This document shows positions 1-8,211 of a stretch of DNA of 64,000 bases, piece by piece (position 1 is the stretch's first letter; the number at the start of each line of letters is the position of its first letter). A model generated the notes under the pieces. That model ran no database searches. It was not told the origin of the DNA and saw only the letters and a program-made list of their open reading frames with translations. Source of the stretch: JAEUMD01 sp044222395 (GTDB taxonomy: Bacteria; Pseudomonadota; Alphaproteobacteria; Rhizobiales; Hyphomicrobiaceae). A program made the position numbers and the translations under genes. Location of the stretch: positions 12,694 through 76,693 of the forward strand of contig JBGANK010000011.1 in assembly GCA_044222395.1 (NCBI GenBank). The letters are read 5' to 3'.

Positions 1-1
1 G

Positions 2-469
2 CGCACCGGGCTCGATGAGGCCGAAGTGATGTCCCGCATCACGCGGCTGATGGAGCAAGGCATCATTCGCCGCATCGGCATCGTGCCCAACCACTATGCC
101 CTGGGCCTCCGCCACAATGCCATGACGGTGTGGGATGTCGACGACGCTGAGATCGCGCTGCTCGGCCCGGCAGTCGGAGCCCTGAGCTTCGTCACCCACT
201 GCTATCAGCGCCCGCGTCGCTTGCCCCTGTGGCCCTACAACCTGTTCGCGATGGTCCACGGCCGCACCGATGATGAGGTTGCCGAGAAGATCGACGCGAT
301 CGCCGGCCTGCTCGATGGCCATTGCCGCGCCCGCGATGTACTGTTGTCGACCCGCATCCTCAAGAAGACTGGAATGCGGCTGAAGTCCGAGGGCAAGTCA
401 GCCGCCGCCGGCACGGTGGATGTGCCTGAACCACGGCGCGACCGGGCGGCTGAAGCTCCCTCATCATAG
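2..469 (+). CDS. nirH: NirH/NirG-type siroheme decarboxylase subunit (5' end outside window)
   Basis: This is an AsnC/Lrp-like siroheme decarboxylase subunit of the heme d1 pathway, which removes the two acetate carboxyl groups of siroheme to give didecarboxysiroheme in the cytoplasm. The reading frame is open from base 2, so the N-terminus lies left of the window. The visible part reads GLDEAEVMSRITRLMEQG, then IIRRIGIVPNHYALG and MTVWDV, all hallmarks of the NirD/L/G/H family (a winged-helix remnant followed by the ligand-binding RAM-like domain). The last roughly 30 residues are a low-complexity Ala/Arg tail. nirJ follows after 16 bp, the gene order seen in Pseudomonas-type nir operons (nirH-nirJ), and that order rather than the sequence picks H over D, L or G. 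Confidence 0.85.
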   Translation, partial: RTGLDEAEVMSRITRLMEQGIIRRIGIVPNHYALGLRHNAMTVWDVDDAEIALLGPAVGALSFVTHCYQRPRRLPLWPYNLFAMVHGRTDDEVAEKIDAIAGLLDGHCRARDVLLSTRILKKTGMRLKSEGKSAAAGTVDVPEPRRDRAAEAPSS

Positions 470-485
470 CGGAAGGCAAATTGAC

Positions 486-1694
486 ATGTTCCGGCTCACT
501 CAGCTCCTGGGCGAGATCGCCAGGCCCACCGCTGCAGGTCCGCGGCGCGACCCTCCGGGTCCGGTCGTCATCTGGAATCTGATCCGCCGCTGCAATCTGA
601 AGTGCAAGCACTGCTATTCCATTTCGAGCGATGTCGATTTCCCCGGCGAGCTTTCGACGGAGCAGGTGTTCGCGGTGATGGATGACCTGAAGGCATTTCG
701 CGTACCGGTCCTGATCCTGTCGGGCGGCGAGCCGCTCTTGCGCCACGACATCTTCGACATCGCCAATCGCGCCAAGGCGATGGGGTTCTATGTCGGCCTG
801 TCCTCGAACGGCGCCTTGATCGACGAATCCAACATCGGCCGCATCGCCGACGTCGGCTTCGACTACGTCGGCATTTCTCTCGACGGCATCGGCGCGGTTC
901 ACGACGCCTTCCGCGGCAAGCCGGGCTCGTTCGACGCCTCGCTGCGTGGCGTAAGAATGTGTCGCGATGCCGGCATCAAGGTCGGCCTCCGCTTCACCAT
1001 GACGATGGACAACCACGCCCAGCTCGATGACCTCCTCGACCTCGCCGAGAACGAAGGCGTCGACAAGTTTTATCTGTCGCATCTGAACTACGCCGGCCGC
1101 GGCAACAAGAATCGCGGCGACGACGCCGCGCGTGAGATCACGCGGCGCAAGATGGAGGCGCTGTTCGAACGTGCCTGGGGCTACGTTTCGCGCGGCCAGC
1201 ACATGGAAATCGTCACTGGCAACAACGATGCCGACGGCGCCTTCCTCTATCTGTGGGCGCGCCAGCGCTTCCCCGAGGCCGCCGACCATCTCCGCGCCAA
1301 GCTCGTGCAGTGGGGCGGCAATGCCTCCGGCGAAAATGTCGCCAACATCGACAACACCGGCGAGGTGCATCCCGACACGTTCTGGTGGAGCTATTCGCTG
1401 GGCAACGTCAAGGCGCGACCGTTTTCCGAGATCTGGATGGATGTCTCCGATCCGCTGATGCGCGGGCTGAAGCGCCGTCCGCGCGAGATCGGCGGCCGCT
1501 GCGGCGGCTGTCGTCACTTCGCCATCTGTGGTGGCAACACGCGCGTGCGAGCACTGCAGTTAACCGGCGACCCGTGGGCCGAGGATCCTGCCTGCTACCT
1601 GACGGATGAGGAAATCGGCGTGCTCGACGCCGCCCCGCGCGTCGAGGTCACGCCATTCCGGGGAGTGCGCCATGAGCAGCCGCATCGGATCTAG
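486..1694 (+). CDS. nirJ: Heme d1 biosynthesis radical SAM protein NirJ
   Basis: NirJ is a radical SAM enzyme of about 402 aa. It acts on didecarboxysiroheme, replacing the propionates on rings A and B with oxo groups during heme d1 synthesis. The SAM cluster motif CNLKCKHCY lies near residue 37, followed by the SGGEPLLR glycine-rich motif. A C-terminal SPASM/twitch-like region carries CGGCRHFAICGGN and a final Cys (DPACYL) for an auxiliary cluster. I chose ATG 486 because a purine-rich ribosome site (GGAAGG) lies just upstream and the protein then begins MFRLTQLLGEI as in homologues; the frame is open further upstream. The next gene, nirN, starts 23 bp before this one ends, so the two are probably translationally coupled. 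Confidence 0.95.
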   Translation: MFRLTQLLGEIARPTAAGPRRDPPGPVVIWNLIRRCNLKCKHCYSISSDVDFPGELSTEQVFAVMDDLKAFRVPVLILSGGEPLLRHDIFDIANRAKAMGFYVGLSSNGALIDESNIGRIADVGFDYVGISLDGIGAVHDAFRGKPGSFDASLRGVRMCRDAGIKVGLRFTMTMDNHAQLDDLLDLAENEGVDKFYLSHLNYAGRGNKNRGDDAAREITRRKMEALFERAWGYVSRGQHMEIVTGNNDADGAFLYLWARQRFPEAADHLRAKLVQWGGNASGENVANIDNTGEVHPDTFWWSYSLGNVKARPFSEIWMDVSDPLMRGLKRRPREIGGRCGGCRHFAICGGNTRVRALQLTGDPWAEDPACYLTDEEIGVLDAAPRVEVTPFRGVRHEQPHRI

Positions 1695-3267
1695 CGGCCG
1701 ATCGGTGCGCCACCTCCGGGCTTTGATGGCGAGCTTGTTGCTGCTGGTATCCGGCAAATCAGCAGCACACGCTTCACCCGACGCGGCAGCCCTGTTCGCC
1801 GAGCATTGTGCGGCCTGCCACGCCGCCGACCGGCTTGGAGGCACCGGTCCGGCACTCATCCCCGAAGCTCTGGCCCGCCTGAAGAAGGACGTGGCCGCCA
1901 AGACTGTTGCCGAGGGCCGCCCGGCAACGCAGATGCCGGCGTTTGCGGAAAAGCTCGGCGAGGCAGAACGCGCCGCGCTGATCGAATTCATCTACCAGCC
2001 GCTGGCCGTGGCGCCACGCTGGACCGAGGCCGACATCGCCGCCTCGCGCATCCTCAAGGAACCGTCAAGCAAGCTCGACAAGCCGGTATTCGCTGCCGAC
2101 CCGCTCAATCTGTTCGTCGTCGTCGAGACCGGTGATCATCATGTCACCATCCTCGACGGCGACACCTTCACGCCGATCCACCGCTTTCCCTCGCGCTTTG
2201 CACTGCATGGCGGGCCGAAGTTTACGCACGAAGGTCGCTTCGTCTTCTTCGCATCCCGCGACGGCTGGGTGACGAAGTTCGATCTGTGGAACCTCGAGGT
2301 GGTCGCGGAAGTGCGCGCCGGCATCAACACGCGCAACATCGCCATCTCCCGCGACGCACGCCACGTGGCGGTCGCCAATTACCTGCCCAACACGCTGGTG
2401 ATCTTGTCCGCGGAAGACCTGTCGGTGGAGCGCGTCCTCGATGTAGTCGACCAGAAGGGCACGCCATCGCGCGTCAGCGCTGTCTATCAGGCGCCCCCGC
2501 GCAACTCCTTCATCGCCGCCCTGAAGGACATCCCCGAGATCTGGGAAATCTCGACCGAGCCCAACGCGCCACCGCTGGCTACAACGCCGTCCAATGCCCG
2601 CGAGCCCGGCAAGGCCGAACCGCCCGCCACAGCAGGCGGCCTGCTGAGCCTGCGCCGCATCAGTATCGACGAACCGCTCGACGACTTCTTCTTCGATCAG
2701 CCCTACCGCAACTTGTTGGGCTCGGCGCGCGACGGCAAAAGTGCCATCGTCGTTGATCTCGACGGCGGCCGTGCGACGGCGCGTGTCGATCTTCCCGGCC
2801 TGCCGCACCTGGGGGCGGGCATCACGTTCGATTTCGCCGGCGAGCGGGTGATGGCAACACCAAATCTCAAGCTGGGCCGGGTCAGCGTCATCAGGTTGTC
2901 GGACTGGTCGATCGTCAAGCACATCGAGACGCCGGGGCCGGGCTTCTTCATGCGCAGCCACGAGGGCTCGCGCTTTGCCTGGACCGACGTCATGATGTCG
3001 AAGGACCGCGACACCATGCAGATCATCGACAAGACCTCGCTCGAGATCGTGCAGAAGCTCCGGCCCGCTCCCGGCAAGACGGCAGCTCACGTCGAGTTCG
3101 ACCGCTACGGTAAGCACGCACTCGTATCGATCTGGGAGAACGACGGCGCCTTGATCGTCTATGACGCAGAGACCTTCAAGGAGGTGAAGCGGCTGCCGAT
3201 GAAGAAGCCGTCGGGCAAGTACAACGTTTACAACAAGATCACGTTCTCCGAAGGCACCAGCCACTGA
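1672..3267 (+). CDS. nirN: Cytochrome c / d1-heme protein NirN
   Basis: NirN is a periplasmic c-type cytochrome with a d1-binding propeller. In Pseudomonas it is the dihydro-heme d1 dehydrogenase that introduces the last double bond of heme d1 and hands it to NirS. The 531-aa product has a signal peptide (LMASLLLLVSGKSAAHA). A single CAACH heme c site lies near residue 46, with a Met (ATQMPAF) as likely sixth ligand. A long beta-propeller domain follows, containing LHGGPKFTHEGRFVFFASRD and RNIAISRDARHVAVANY. NirF lacks the heme c domain, and NirS would have a longer N-terminal region, so NirN fits best. The ATG at 1672 lies inside nirJ. The structural gene nirS is not in the window and may lie upstream. 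Confidence 0.9.
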   Translation: MSSRIGSSGRSVRHLRALMASLLLLVSGKSAAHASPDAAALFAEHCAACHAADRLGGTGPALIPEALARLKKDVAAKTVAEGRPATQMPAFAEKLGEAERAALIEFIYQPLAVAPRWTEADIAASRILKEPSSKLDKPVFAADPLNLFVVVETGDHHVTILDGDTFTPIHRFPSRFALHGGPKFTHEGRFVFFASRDGWVTKFDLWNLEVVAEVRAGINTRNIAISRDARHVAVANYLPNTLVILSAEDLSVERVLDVVDQKGTPSRVSAVYQAPPRNSFIAALKDIPEIWEISTEPNAPPLATTPSNAREPGKAEPPATAGGLLSLRRISIDEPLDDFFFDQPYRNLLGSARDGKSAIVVDLDGGRATARVDLPGLPHLGAGITFDFAGERVMATPNLKLGRVSVIRLSDWSIVKHIETPGPGFFMRSHEGSRFAWTDVMMSKDRDTMQIIDKTSLEIVQKLRPAPGKTAAHVEFDRYGKHALVSIWENDGALIVYDAETFKEVKRLPMKKPSGKYNVYNKITFSEGTSH

Positions 3268-3388
3268 TCAACGCTGAGCCTTCGCGACTTCTTCACACGC
3301 AGTTCGACGCGAGCACGTGAACCACCGCAGCAACGACAGGAGCCGGATGCTGGTCTTGCGGAGTTCCGCGGCAGGAAGTGCGGGCGGC

Positions 3389-4111
3389 TTAGGCGTATTC
3401 GTCCTCGCCCGTTTCCTCGACGAACTGCGCGATGCGACGGATATCCTCGATGCTGACGGAGTCCCGATCGACCACGACGCCGAGAGGCTTCAACTTGGCG
3501 AGCGCGCGCGACAGGCTCTCTGGCTTCATGCCCAGGCGGTTGGCAATCAGCGCCTTCTCGTAGGGCAGATGTATCACGCACGTTCCCGACTGCGCCGGCG
3601 ACAGCCGCACCAGGAAGTCGGCGAGCCGCTGCGGACCCGTCATCCGCTTCATCTGCTCGATCTGCTCGACCAGCGACTTGAGGTGATGTGACGCCGAGGC
3701 AAGCATCGCCAGCGCCAGGTCCGGCTCGTCGTGGATGGCGCGCCGCAGGGCTTCGCCGTTGATGCGCAGCAGCCGGCACGTCGTCACGGTTTCCGCACTT
3801 ACCGGATAGCGCCCGCTCATGAAGATCGCCACCTCTGCGAACGTCTCGCCGCGGCGGAACGTGGCGACCACGGTTTCCTGGCCTTCAGGCGTCGTGCGAT
3901 AGATCTTCACCCAGCCGTCGAGCACGACGTAAAAGCTCGTCGCTGGTGTTCCCTGTGCAAATAGCAGCACGCCCCGATCAAAGACCCGCGGCCCCATGCC
4001 ATCCAGGAGCCGGCTCGCCACGTCGCGCGAGATGGCGCCAAACAACGGCGTTGAGCGGACGAGATTCCAGTCGTGCTGATCCATGCTGCCCGTTTTTTGT
4101 TGATCTGGCAC
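3389..4111 (-). CDS. Crp/Fnr-family regulator, Dnr/NnrR type
   Basis: A 240-aa transcription regulator with a cyclic-nucleotide-binding-like beta roll (about residues 20-130), a dimer helix and a C-terminal HTH (IANRLGMKPESLSRALAKL). The recognition helix has the E-SR pattern of Fnr/Dnr proteins, which read TTGAT-N4-ATCAA-like boxes. No N-terminal cysteine cluster is present, so it is not a [4Fe-4S] oxygen sensor of Fnr type. Heme-based NO sensing, as in Dnr, is the more likely mode. It faces nirN tail to tail (122 bp between stops), and this linkage to heme d1 genes supports a role in controlling denitrification. An alternative start is ATG 4084 (MDQHDWNLV), giving 231 aa. Which promoters it controls is inference. 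Confidence 0.85.
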   Translation of the reverse strand: MPDQQKTGSMDQHDWNLVRSTPLFGAISRDVASRLLDGMGPRVFDRGVLLFAQGTPATSFYVVLDGWVKIYRTTPEGQETVVATFRRGETFAEVAIFMSGRYPVSAETVTTCRLLRINGEALRRAIHDEPDLALAMLASASHHLKSLVEQIEQMKRMTGPQRLADFLVRLSPAQSGTCVIHLPYEKALIANRLGMKPESLSRALAKLKPLGVVVDRDSVSIEDIRRIAQFVEETGEDEYA

Positions 4112-4275
4112 CGCATTCTATAGACTAGCTCCGAGCTGGAGCGTCAAGCTCATAGGTCCGGTAATGTTCACGTCCCGCTGGGTCGGGGCCGGGTTCTCCC
4201 GATATGAAGAGCTTATTGTGCAGCGTATCCGGGCCGCCAATGGCCCGGTACGGTTTCGGATGTGCGCATGTCCAT

Positions 4276-5010
4276 CTACCGACCTGTGATCAGCAGCACT
4301 CCGAGAACCATCAGAACCACCAGAACCAGGGTACGGAACGTCCCCTCGGCAAACCCACGCCGCAGTCGCGTGCCGAGCATCACGCCGAAAACGCCGGGCA
4401 GGATGCACAGCGCCGACACCAGAAACGTCGTGCCATCGGCAAGACCGATTTTGTAGAGCCCAACCAGCATGACGAGCGACGAGATGGTAAATGAAATATT
4501 CGTGAGCTGCAGCACGCCCTCCGTCGTCAGCCCGAGCGACAGGGCATAGGGAACGACCGGCATGATCTGCGATCCCGTGAGCCCATTGATCAGTCCATTG
4601 GTCAGGCCCACAGGGATATTGAGCAGCCGCTCCGATCCTTCAGGCAGTCGTAGCGGCGGCCGCGCCAGCGCGTAGATGGCATAAAGCGCGATGACGCCAC
4701 CGAGCACGCGCGCCGCGCGCTGGGTGTCGATCCACGCCAGTGCCGCAAGTCCGATCGCAAGGCCTGGCAACAGCGCCATGAACAAACTGCGAAAGCGAAT
4801 GACGGTTTCGCGCATCGCACCGGCATCTCGCATCACGATGAGGTTCGATGCAATCGACGGCAGGATCACCAGAGGCATCGCGCGATCCAGCCCAATCGCC
4901 AGCGCCACGATCGGCAGCGCCGTTGTCGAATAGCCTATCCCGGTCGCGCCCTTGACGATCCCCGCAGCCATAAGGCCGGCCACCGCAATCACGATCTCAT
5001 GGACGACCAT
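4276..5010 (-). CDS. TauE/SafE-family sulfite/anion exporter-like membrane protein
   Basis: A 244-aa inner-membrane protein of the TauE/SafE (DUF81) family, whose members export sulfite, sulfoacetate or other small anions. It shows about eight hydrophobic segments. The glycine-rich signature AAGIVKGATGIGYSTTALP lies at the N-terminus, and the internally repeated half-motif is visible again near GLTNGLINGLTGSQIMPVV. The ATG at 5010 (MVVHEIVIA) is preferred over an upstream in-frame start because the extra 23 residues would be polar and Arg-rich, unlike the family. It lies on the same strand upstream of the Crp/Fnr gene with a gap of about 165 bp. The substrate cannot be inferred. Confidence 0.85.
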   Translation of the reverse strand: MVVHEIVIAVAGLMAAGIVKGATGIGYSTTALPIVALAIGLDRAMPLVILPSIASNLIVMRDAGAMRETVIRFRSLFMALLPGLAIGLAALAWIDTQRAARVLGGVIALYAIYALARPPLRLPEGSERLLNIPVGLTNGLINGLTGSQIMPVVPYALSLGLTTEGVLQLTNISFTISSLVMLVGLYKIGLADGTTFLVSALCILPGVFGVMLGTRLRRGFAEGTFRTLVLVVLMVLGVLLITGR

Positions 5011-5556
5011 TTGAACTCCGCACTCGTCGTCGCTGCCCCGCAATTCCAGTGCCACAATGGCTCGTGGTCGCCGGCGCACTAAGAGTCGCTCGGCTCCGCC
5101 GCGCCGCGCGCAACCCTTGCGCCTTCGTCCACGGCTTCATAACGCTTGGCCTTGCAGGCGTACTCAGGCACTGGTGTCGGCACAAATCTGCTGATCGAGG
5201 CGAAATCGCAGCTTCTTGCAGCCTGGTATGCCATGGATTCCGGAAGCTGCCGATACGTGGCGTGGTGCTATCCCGGTGCCGCATAGCCTTGAAAATCCGT
5301 CCGGCACGGGCTCGCCAACCTGACGTTCACGGCAAGATCAGCCATTTCAAGGCCCACTCTCGGTGTTGCCGTCGTTCAAAATGAACGGAGTTTGCCTTGC
5401 CTTTGACGGCAGGAAAGGCCATATAGTGCGCCATCGAACACGCATTGGTCTGCTCTACCCGGCCTGCACTGCACTGCCTACTAGAAGTCTCCAACGCGCG
5501 CTTTGAGGCCCGCGGGCAATTCCGCCCAGGGAAACGCCACTTGCTTGGAGGCATCT
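5011..5556 (+). other. Intergenic region with the leader of the cold-shock gene
   Basis: This 546-bp stretch separates the divergently transcribed tauE-like gene and the cold-shock gene. I see no coding frame with protein-like composition. A TATAGT hexamer at about 5422-5427 could be the -10 element of the cold-shock gene, which would leave a leader of about 125 nt, the kind of long 5' UTR common in cspA-type genes. No good -35 element sits at the usual spacing, so the promoter is only a guess. Confidence 0.35.
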
Positions 5557-5763
5557 ATGGCGAACGGTACCGTGAAGTGGTTCAACAATCAGAAGGGCTA
5601 CGGGTTCATCCAGCCGGAAGAGGGCGGCAGCGACGTCTTCGTTCATATCTCCGCTGTCGAGCGCGCCGGCATGTCGACGCTCAACGAAGGCCAGAAGGTC
5701 GCATTCGAAACCGAGCGCGGCCGCAACGGCAAGATCGCTGCGACCAATCTGCGCGCGATCTGA
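5557..5763 (+). CDS. cspA: CspA-family cold-shock protein
   Basis: A 68-aa single-stranded nucleic-acid-binding cold-shock domain protein, acting in the cytoplasm as an RNA chaperone. Both RNA-binding motifs are present: RNP1 (KGYGFI) and RNP2 (VFVHIS). The protein begins MANGTVKWFN like most CspA homologues and has the usual length. ATG 5557 is set by the ribosome-binding site TTGGAGG 6 bp upstream. infA follows 114 bp downstream, with a strong hairpin between them. Confidence 0.97.
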   Translation: MANGTVKWFNNQKGYGFIQPEEGGSDVFVHISAVERAGMSTLNEGQKVAFETERGRNGKIAATNLRAI

Positions 5764-5807
5764 TCGATTTCTGCAGCGAATCACGACTTACGGTTGAATA
5801 TCATCTT

Positions 5808-5831
5808 CGGGAGCAGCACGAGCTGCTCCCG
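5808..5831 (+). terminator. Hairpin between cspA and infA
   Basis: A perfect 10-bp stem, CGGGAGCAGC / GCTGCTCCCG, with a 4-nt ACGA loop lies in the cspA-infA gap. It lacks a clean U-run (GTTGTG follows), so it may be a weak terminator or an mRNA-stabilising stem rather than a full intrinsic terminator. Confidence 0.6.
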
Positions 5832-5877
5832 TTGTGCTATTGAGCAGGTCGCACGCAACGCGAGGCAAGGAGCCTGA

Positions 5878-6162
5878 ATGGCAAAGGAAGAGATGCTCGA
5901 GTTCGAGGGCGTGGTGGACGAGGTGCTTCCTGATGCCCGCTGCCGAGTCAAGCTGGACAACGGCCACGAGGTGATCGCCTATACGTCGGGCCGTATGAAG
6001 AAGAATCGCATCCGTATCCTGGCTGGTGACCGCGTCACCATCGAGATGACGCCTTATGACCTGACCAAGGGCCGGATCAACTTCCGCCACAAGGATCAGC
6101 GCGGCCCTTCGCCGTCGGCAGCACCCGGCGCGGGCGGACCCGCGGGTAACCGCCGCCGTTGA
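5878..6162 (+). CDS. infA: Translation initiation factor IF-1
   Basis: IF-1 binds the 30S A site with IF-2 and IF-3 during initiation. The product is an S1/OB-fold protein beginning MAKEEMLEFEGVVDEVLPD, with the conserved GHEVIAYTSGRMKKNRIRI core and YDLTKGRI. At 94 aa it is longer than the usual 72 because of a Pro/Gly/Ala-rich basic tail (about 20 residues ending GNRRR), a feature also seen in other alphaproteobacterial IF-1 proteins. ATG 5878 is preceded by AAGGAG at 5867-5872. Confidence 0.97.
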   Translation: MAKEEMLEFEGVVDEVLPDARCRVKLDNGHEVIAYTSGRMKKNRIRILAGDRVTIEMTPYDLTKGRINFRHKDQRGPSPSAAPGAGGPAGNRRR

Positions 6163-6559
6163 CGGTCAGCGCGCGTCGTGCGCAAGCAATTCGAAGCGTC
6201 AACGCCCCGTTGGTACATGCGACGCAGTTGAAAACCGTCGCCCTCTTGCACGATTGCCGGCAGCGGTGACGCGAGCCGAATATCTTGGTTCGTCTCGCAG
6301 CGCCGGCTTCGATCGGACCCGCGCCGCAGCGTGTGTTTCCGGACAAATCGCACAACGATTTGCTCAATGGCGGCACCGTGCGCCCGGCCGCCCAGCAGCT
6401 CCAATCTTTATACGATTGATTGCCCGAGCCGTGCGACTTTGCTGCCGGTCGTGTTCTGGCTGCACGCTCGCCTGCTTGCAGGGGCGCTATACTGTACTGG
6501 TTTTGAAATGATTCGCCGCGTCCCTGGCGTTTGTGCACCTCCAAGGAAACTTGTAGCCC
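6163..6559. other. Intergenic region without supported genes
   Basis: About 400 bp between infA and the next exported protein gene. Short frames on both strands look non-coding (Arg/Cys-rich, no homology I recognise). A promoter for the downstream gene is expected here but no clear -35/-10 pair stands out. Confidence 0.4.
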
Positions 6560-7825
6560 ATGCGCCAAGCGACATTCGGCCTCGCACTTGCTATCTTTGC
6601 TCTTGGATCTGGCGACGCGGCTCTAGCCGATCGCTATGTCAACGAGACGGGATTGGCTCCCAAGCGGTTCGTCTGGAGCCCCTCGGTGGCCCCCAGTGGT
6701 CCGCTGACGGTCGTCGTTACCCCCGCCAAGCGGACAGCGCACGTCTATCGTGGCGGCATCGAAATCGGCATCGCGAGCATAACGCCAGCGGCCGCTGCCA
6801 CGACTGCCTCCGGCGTTTACCTCATGTCGGAAGTGGAAGGGTTGGCCGACGCCAGCTCCCGCAAGCTTCTCTGGCGCGGTACGGAACTTCTCGGCGGCGG
6901 CAGCGCCGGCAGCACGGCACCGGAAGCCATGGTCGCGCTGCCGCTCCAGTTCGCCAAGCTGCTTTCAGAGGCGAGCCACCCGGGAGCCGCCGTCATCGTC
7001 GCGCATGAGCGCACCGGCCTTCAGTTGTTCTCGGCCCCGGGTCCGTTTACTGAGGAGATCGAGACGGGCAGCGTCGACCGCGTCTCCCGCTTTGCCCAGC
7101 CTGAGCTGCGCAATGCCACGCCGCCGGAACAGCCGCAGGCGAATTCTGCGCAGGCCAAGCCCTCGAATGCACATGACTCACGCGAAGCCGGGGCGACTGC
7201 TCAGGTGACCTCACTGATCCTGTCGCGAGCCGACCTGTCGGCCTACGTGGTTCGCAATGGAAACCTGATTGATCGTCTGCCTATTGCCGTTGACGATCCC
7301 ACGCGCCCCTTCGGCTTTCACGCTGCCGTTCTAGTTTCCGCAACCGGAAAGCCGCGCGATGCGCGCTGGATGGCGGTTGGTCTGGACGACGATGCCGCGG
7401 CCAGCCACATCGTCTCTGACCGTGCCGAGGCAGAGATGCGTCGTGTGCATTTCATGGACCGCGGCCGCACCGCGACACTGGCACGCACGCTACGGCCCGG
7501 AACGGTCATCGTGCTTGCCGATGGCCATGGACCTTCCGCCACGCAGCCCGCACGCTTCGACGTTGCATTGTTGTCCACCGACGAAATGGTCGCGGCAGCA
7601 CCTCCCCCCGCCACTGAGTTGAGCAAGCCGAAAGTCTCGCCCTCCACCTCGTTGGCCAAGGACCGCAAGGTCGTCGCCACCCACCCGAAAGCCAAACGTG
7701 TGATGCCGGCGGTCAAGATTTCAAAGACCAGGGCACGCCTGCGCACCGCGACTTCGCGACGTGCACCGCGCGGACCATTGGATGAACGCGAAGACTGGCC
7801 GAACGGCATGTACTGGCCCTATTGA
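6560..7825 (+). CDS. Exported L,D-transpeptidase-like protein lacking the catalytic cysteine
   Basis: A 421-aa protein with a Sec signal peptide (cleavage near DAALA-DRYV). The segment SGPLTVVVTPAKRTAHVYRG, then GIEIGIASI and TASGVYLM, matches the opening strands of YkuD-type L,D-transpeptidases, which cross-link peptidoglycan in the periplasm. A second, related module begins at about residue 217 (LILSRADLSAYVVRNG). The YkuD catalytic signature HxxxxxxSxGC is absent and the whole protein contains no cysteine, so cross-linking activity is not expected. The C-terminal 70 residues are basic and Pro/Ser/Thr-rich and may bind peptidoglycan. It appears to be monocistronic. A structural or regulatory wall protein is possible; the function is unknown. 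Confidence 0.6.
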   Translation: MRQATFGLALAIFALGSGDAALADRYVNETGLAPKRFVWSPSVAPSGPLTVVVTPAKRTAHVYRGGIEIGIASITPAAAATTASGVYLMSEVEGLADASSRKLLWRGTELLGGGSAGSTAPEAMVALPLQFAKLLSEASHPGAAVIVAHERTGLQLFSAPGPFTEEIETGSVDRVSRFAQPELRNATPPEQPQANSAQAKPSNAHDSREAGATAQVTSLILSRADLSAYVVRNGNLIDRLPIAVDDPTRPFGFHAAVLVSATGKPRDARWMAVGLDDDAAASHIVSDRAEAEMRRVHFMDRGRTATLARTLRPGTVIVLADGHGPSATQPARFDVALLSTDEMVAAAPPPATELSKPKVSPSTSLAKDRKVVATHPKAKRVMPAVKISKTRARLRTATSRRAPRGPLDEREDWPNGMYWPY

Positions 7826-8060
7826 CGCGCCTTCGCGAGCGACGCGCTCACATCCAGCGATGATCCGATCGCACGATTTTTTGCGCGGTATTGAGAAGAC
7901 GCTTTCCACCAACTTGCCCAGCTTGACGCCCGCACGTCCGGCCCGGTCAGTGTTGTCACCGGTACGTCGCATTCTGTTTGTGCAGCGGGGCTCTCCCATT
8001 GCTTCGACTGATGCAAGCGGCTTCATGCCCGCGCCGCAGCGTCGAACTTGCTCAAGGACT

Positions 8061-8211
8061 CTTCAGAATTGGGTGGCAACACCGTGCCCTTACCCGTCAC
8101 GGCCGTGCTGACACGGCCATTCAGGATCAATGCATTCAGCGCCGTATCTGGATGGCCGGATCAAGTTCGGTCATGGAGTTATGGGGCCGTGAATTCCTGA
8201 ACGCGCTCTAG
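8061..8211. repeat. Dispersed palindromic repeat, family A copy 1
   Basis: About 150 bp that matches 48611-48773 almost throughout. It begins TTCAGAATTGGG, contains a pair of complementary arms (CACGGCCGTG...ACACGGCCAT near 8099-8122 and CTGGATGGCCGG at 8151-8162), and ends GCTCTAG. It lies in the otherwise empty 382-bp gap between the transpeptidase-like gene and the frameshifted gene that ends at 8208, and its last bases reach that gene's stop codon. The mirrored arms suggest a foldable intergenic element of the kind scattered through Hyphomicrobiales genomes. Confidence 0.7.

Noticed and set aside
360..1517. A 385-codon minus-strand frame opposite nirJ
   Set aside because: Antisense shadow of a radical SAM gene with all motifs present.
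4085..4150. A possible FNR box upstream of the Crp/Fnr gene at 3389-4111 (TTGATCTGGCACCG)
   Set aside because: Only the left half-site fits; the right half CACCG is far from RTCAA.
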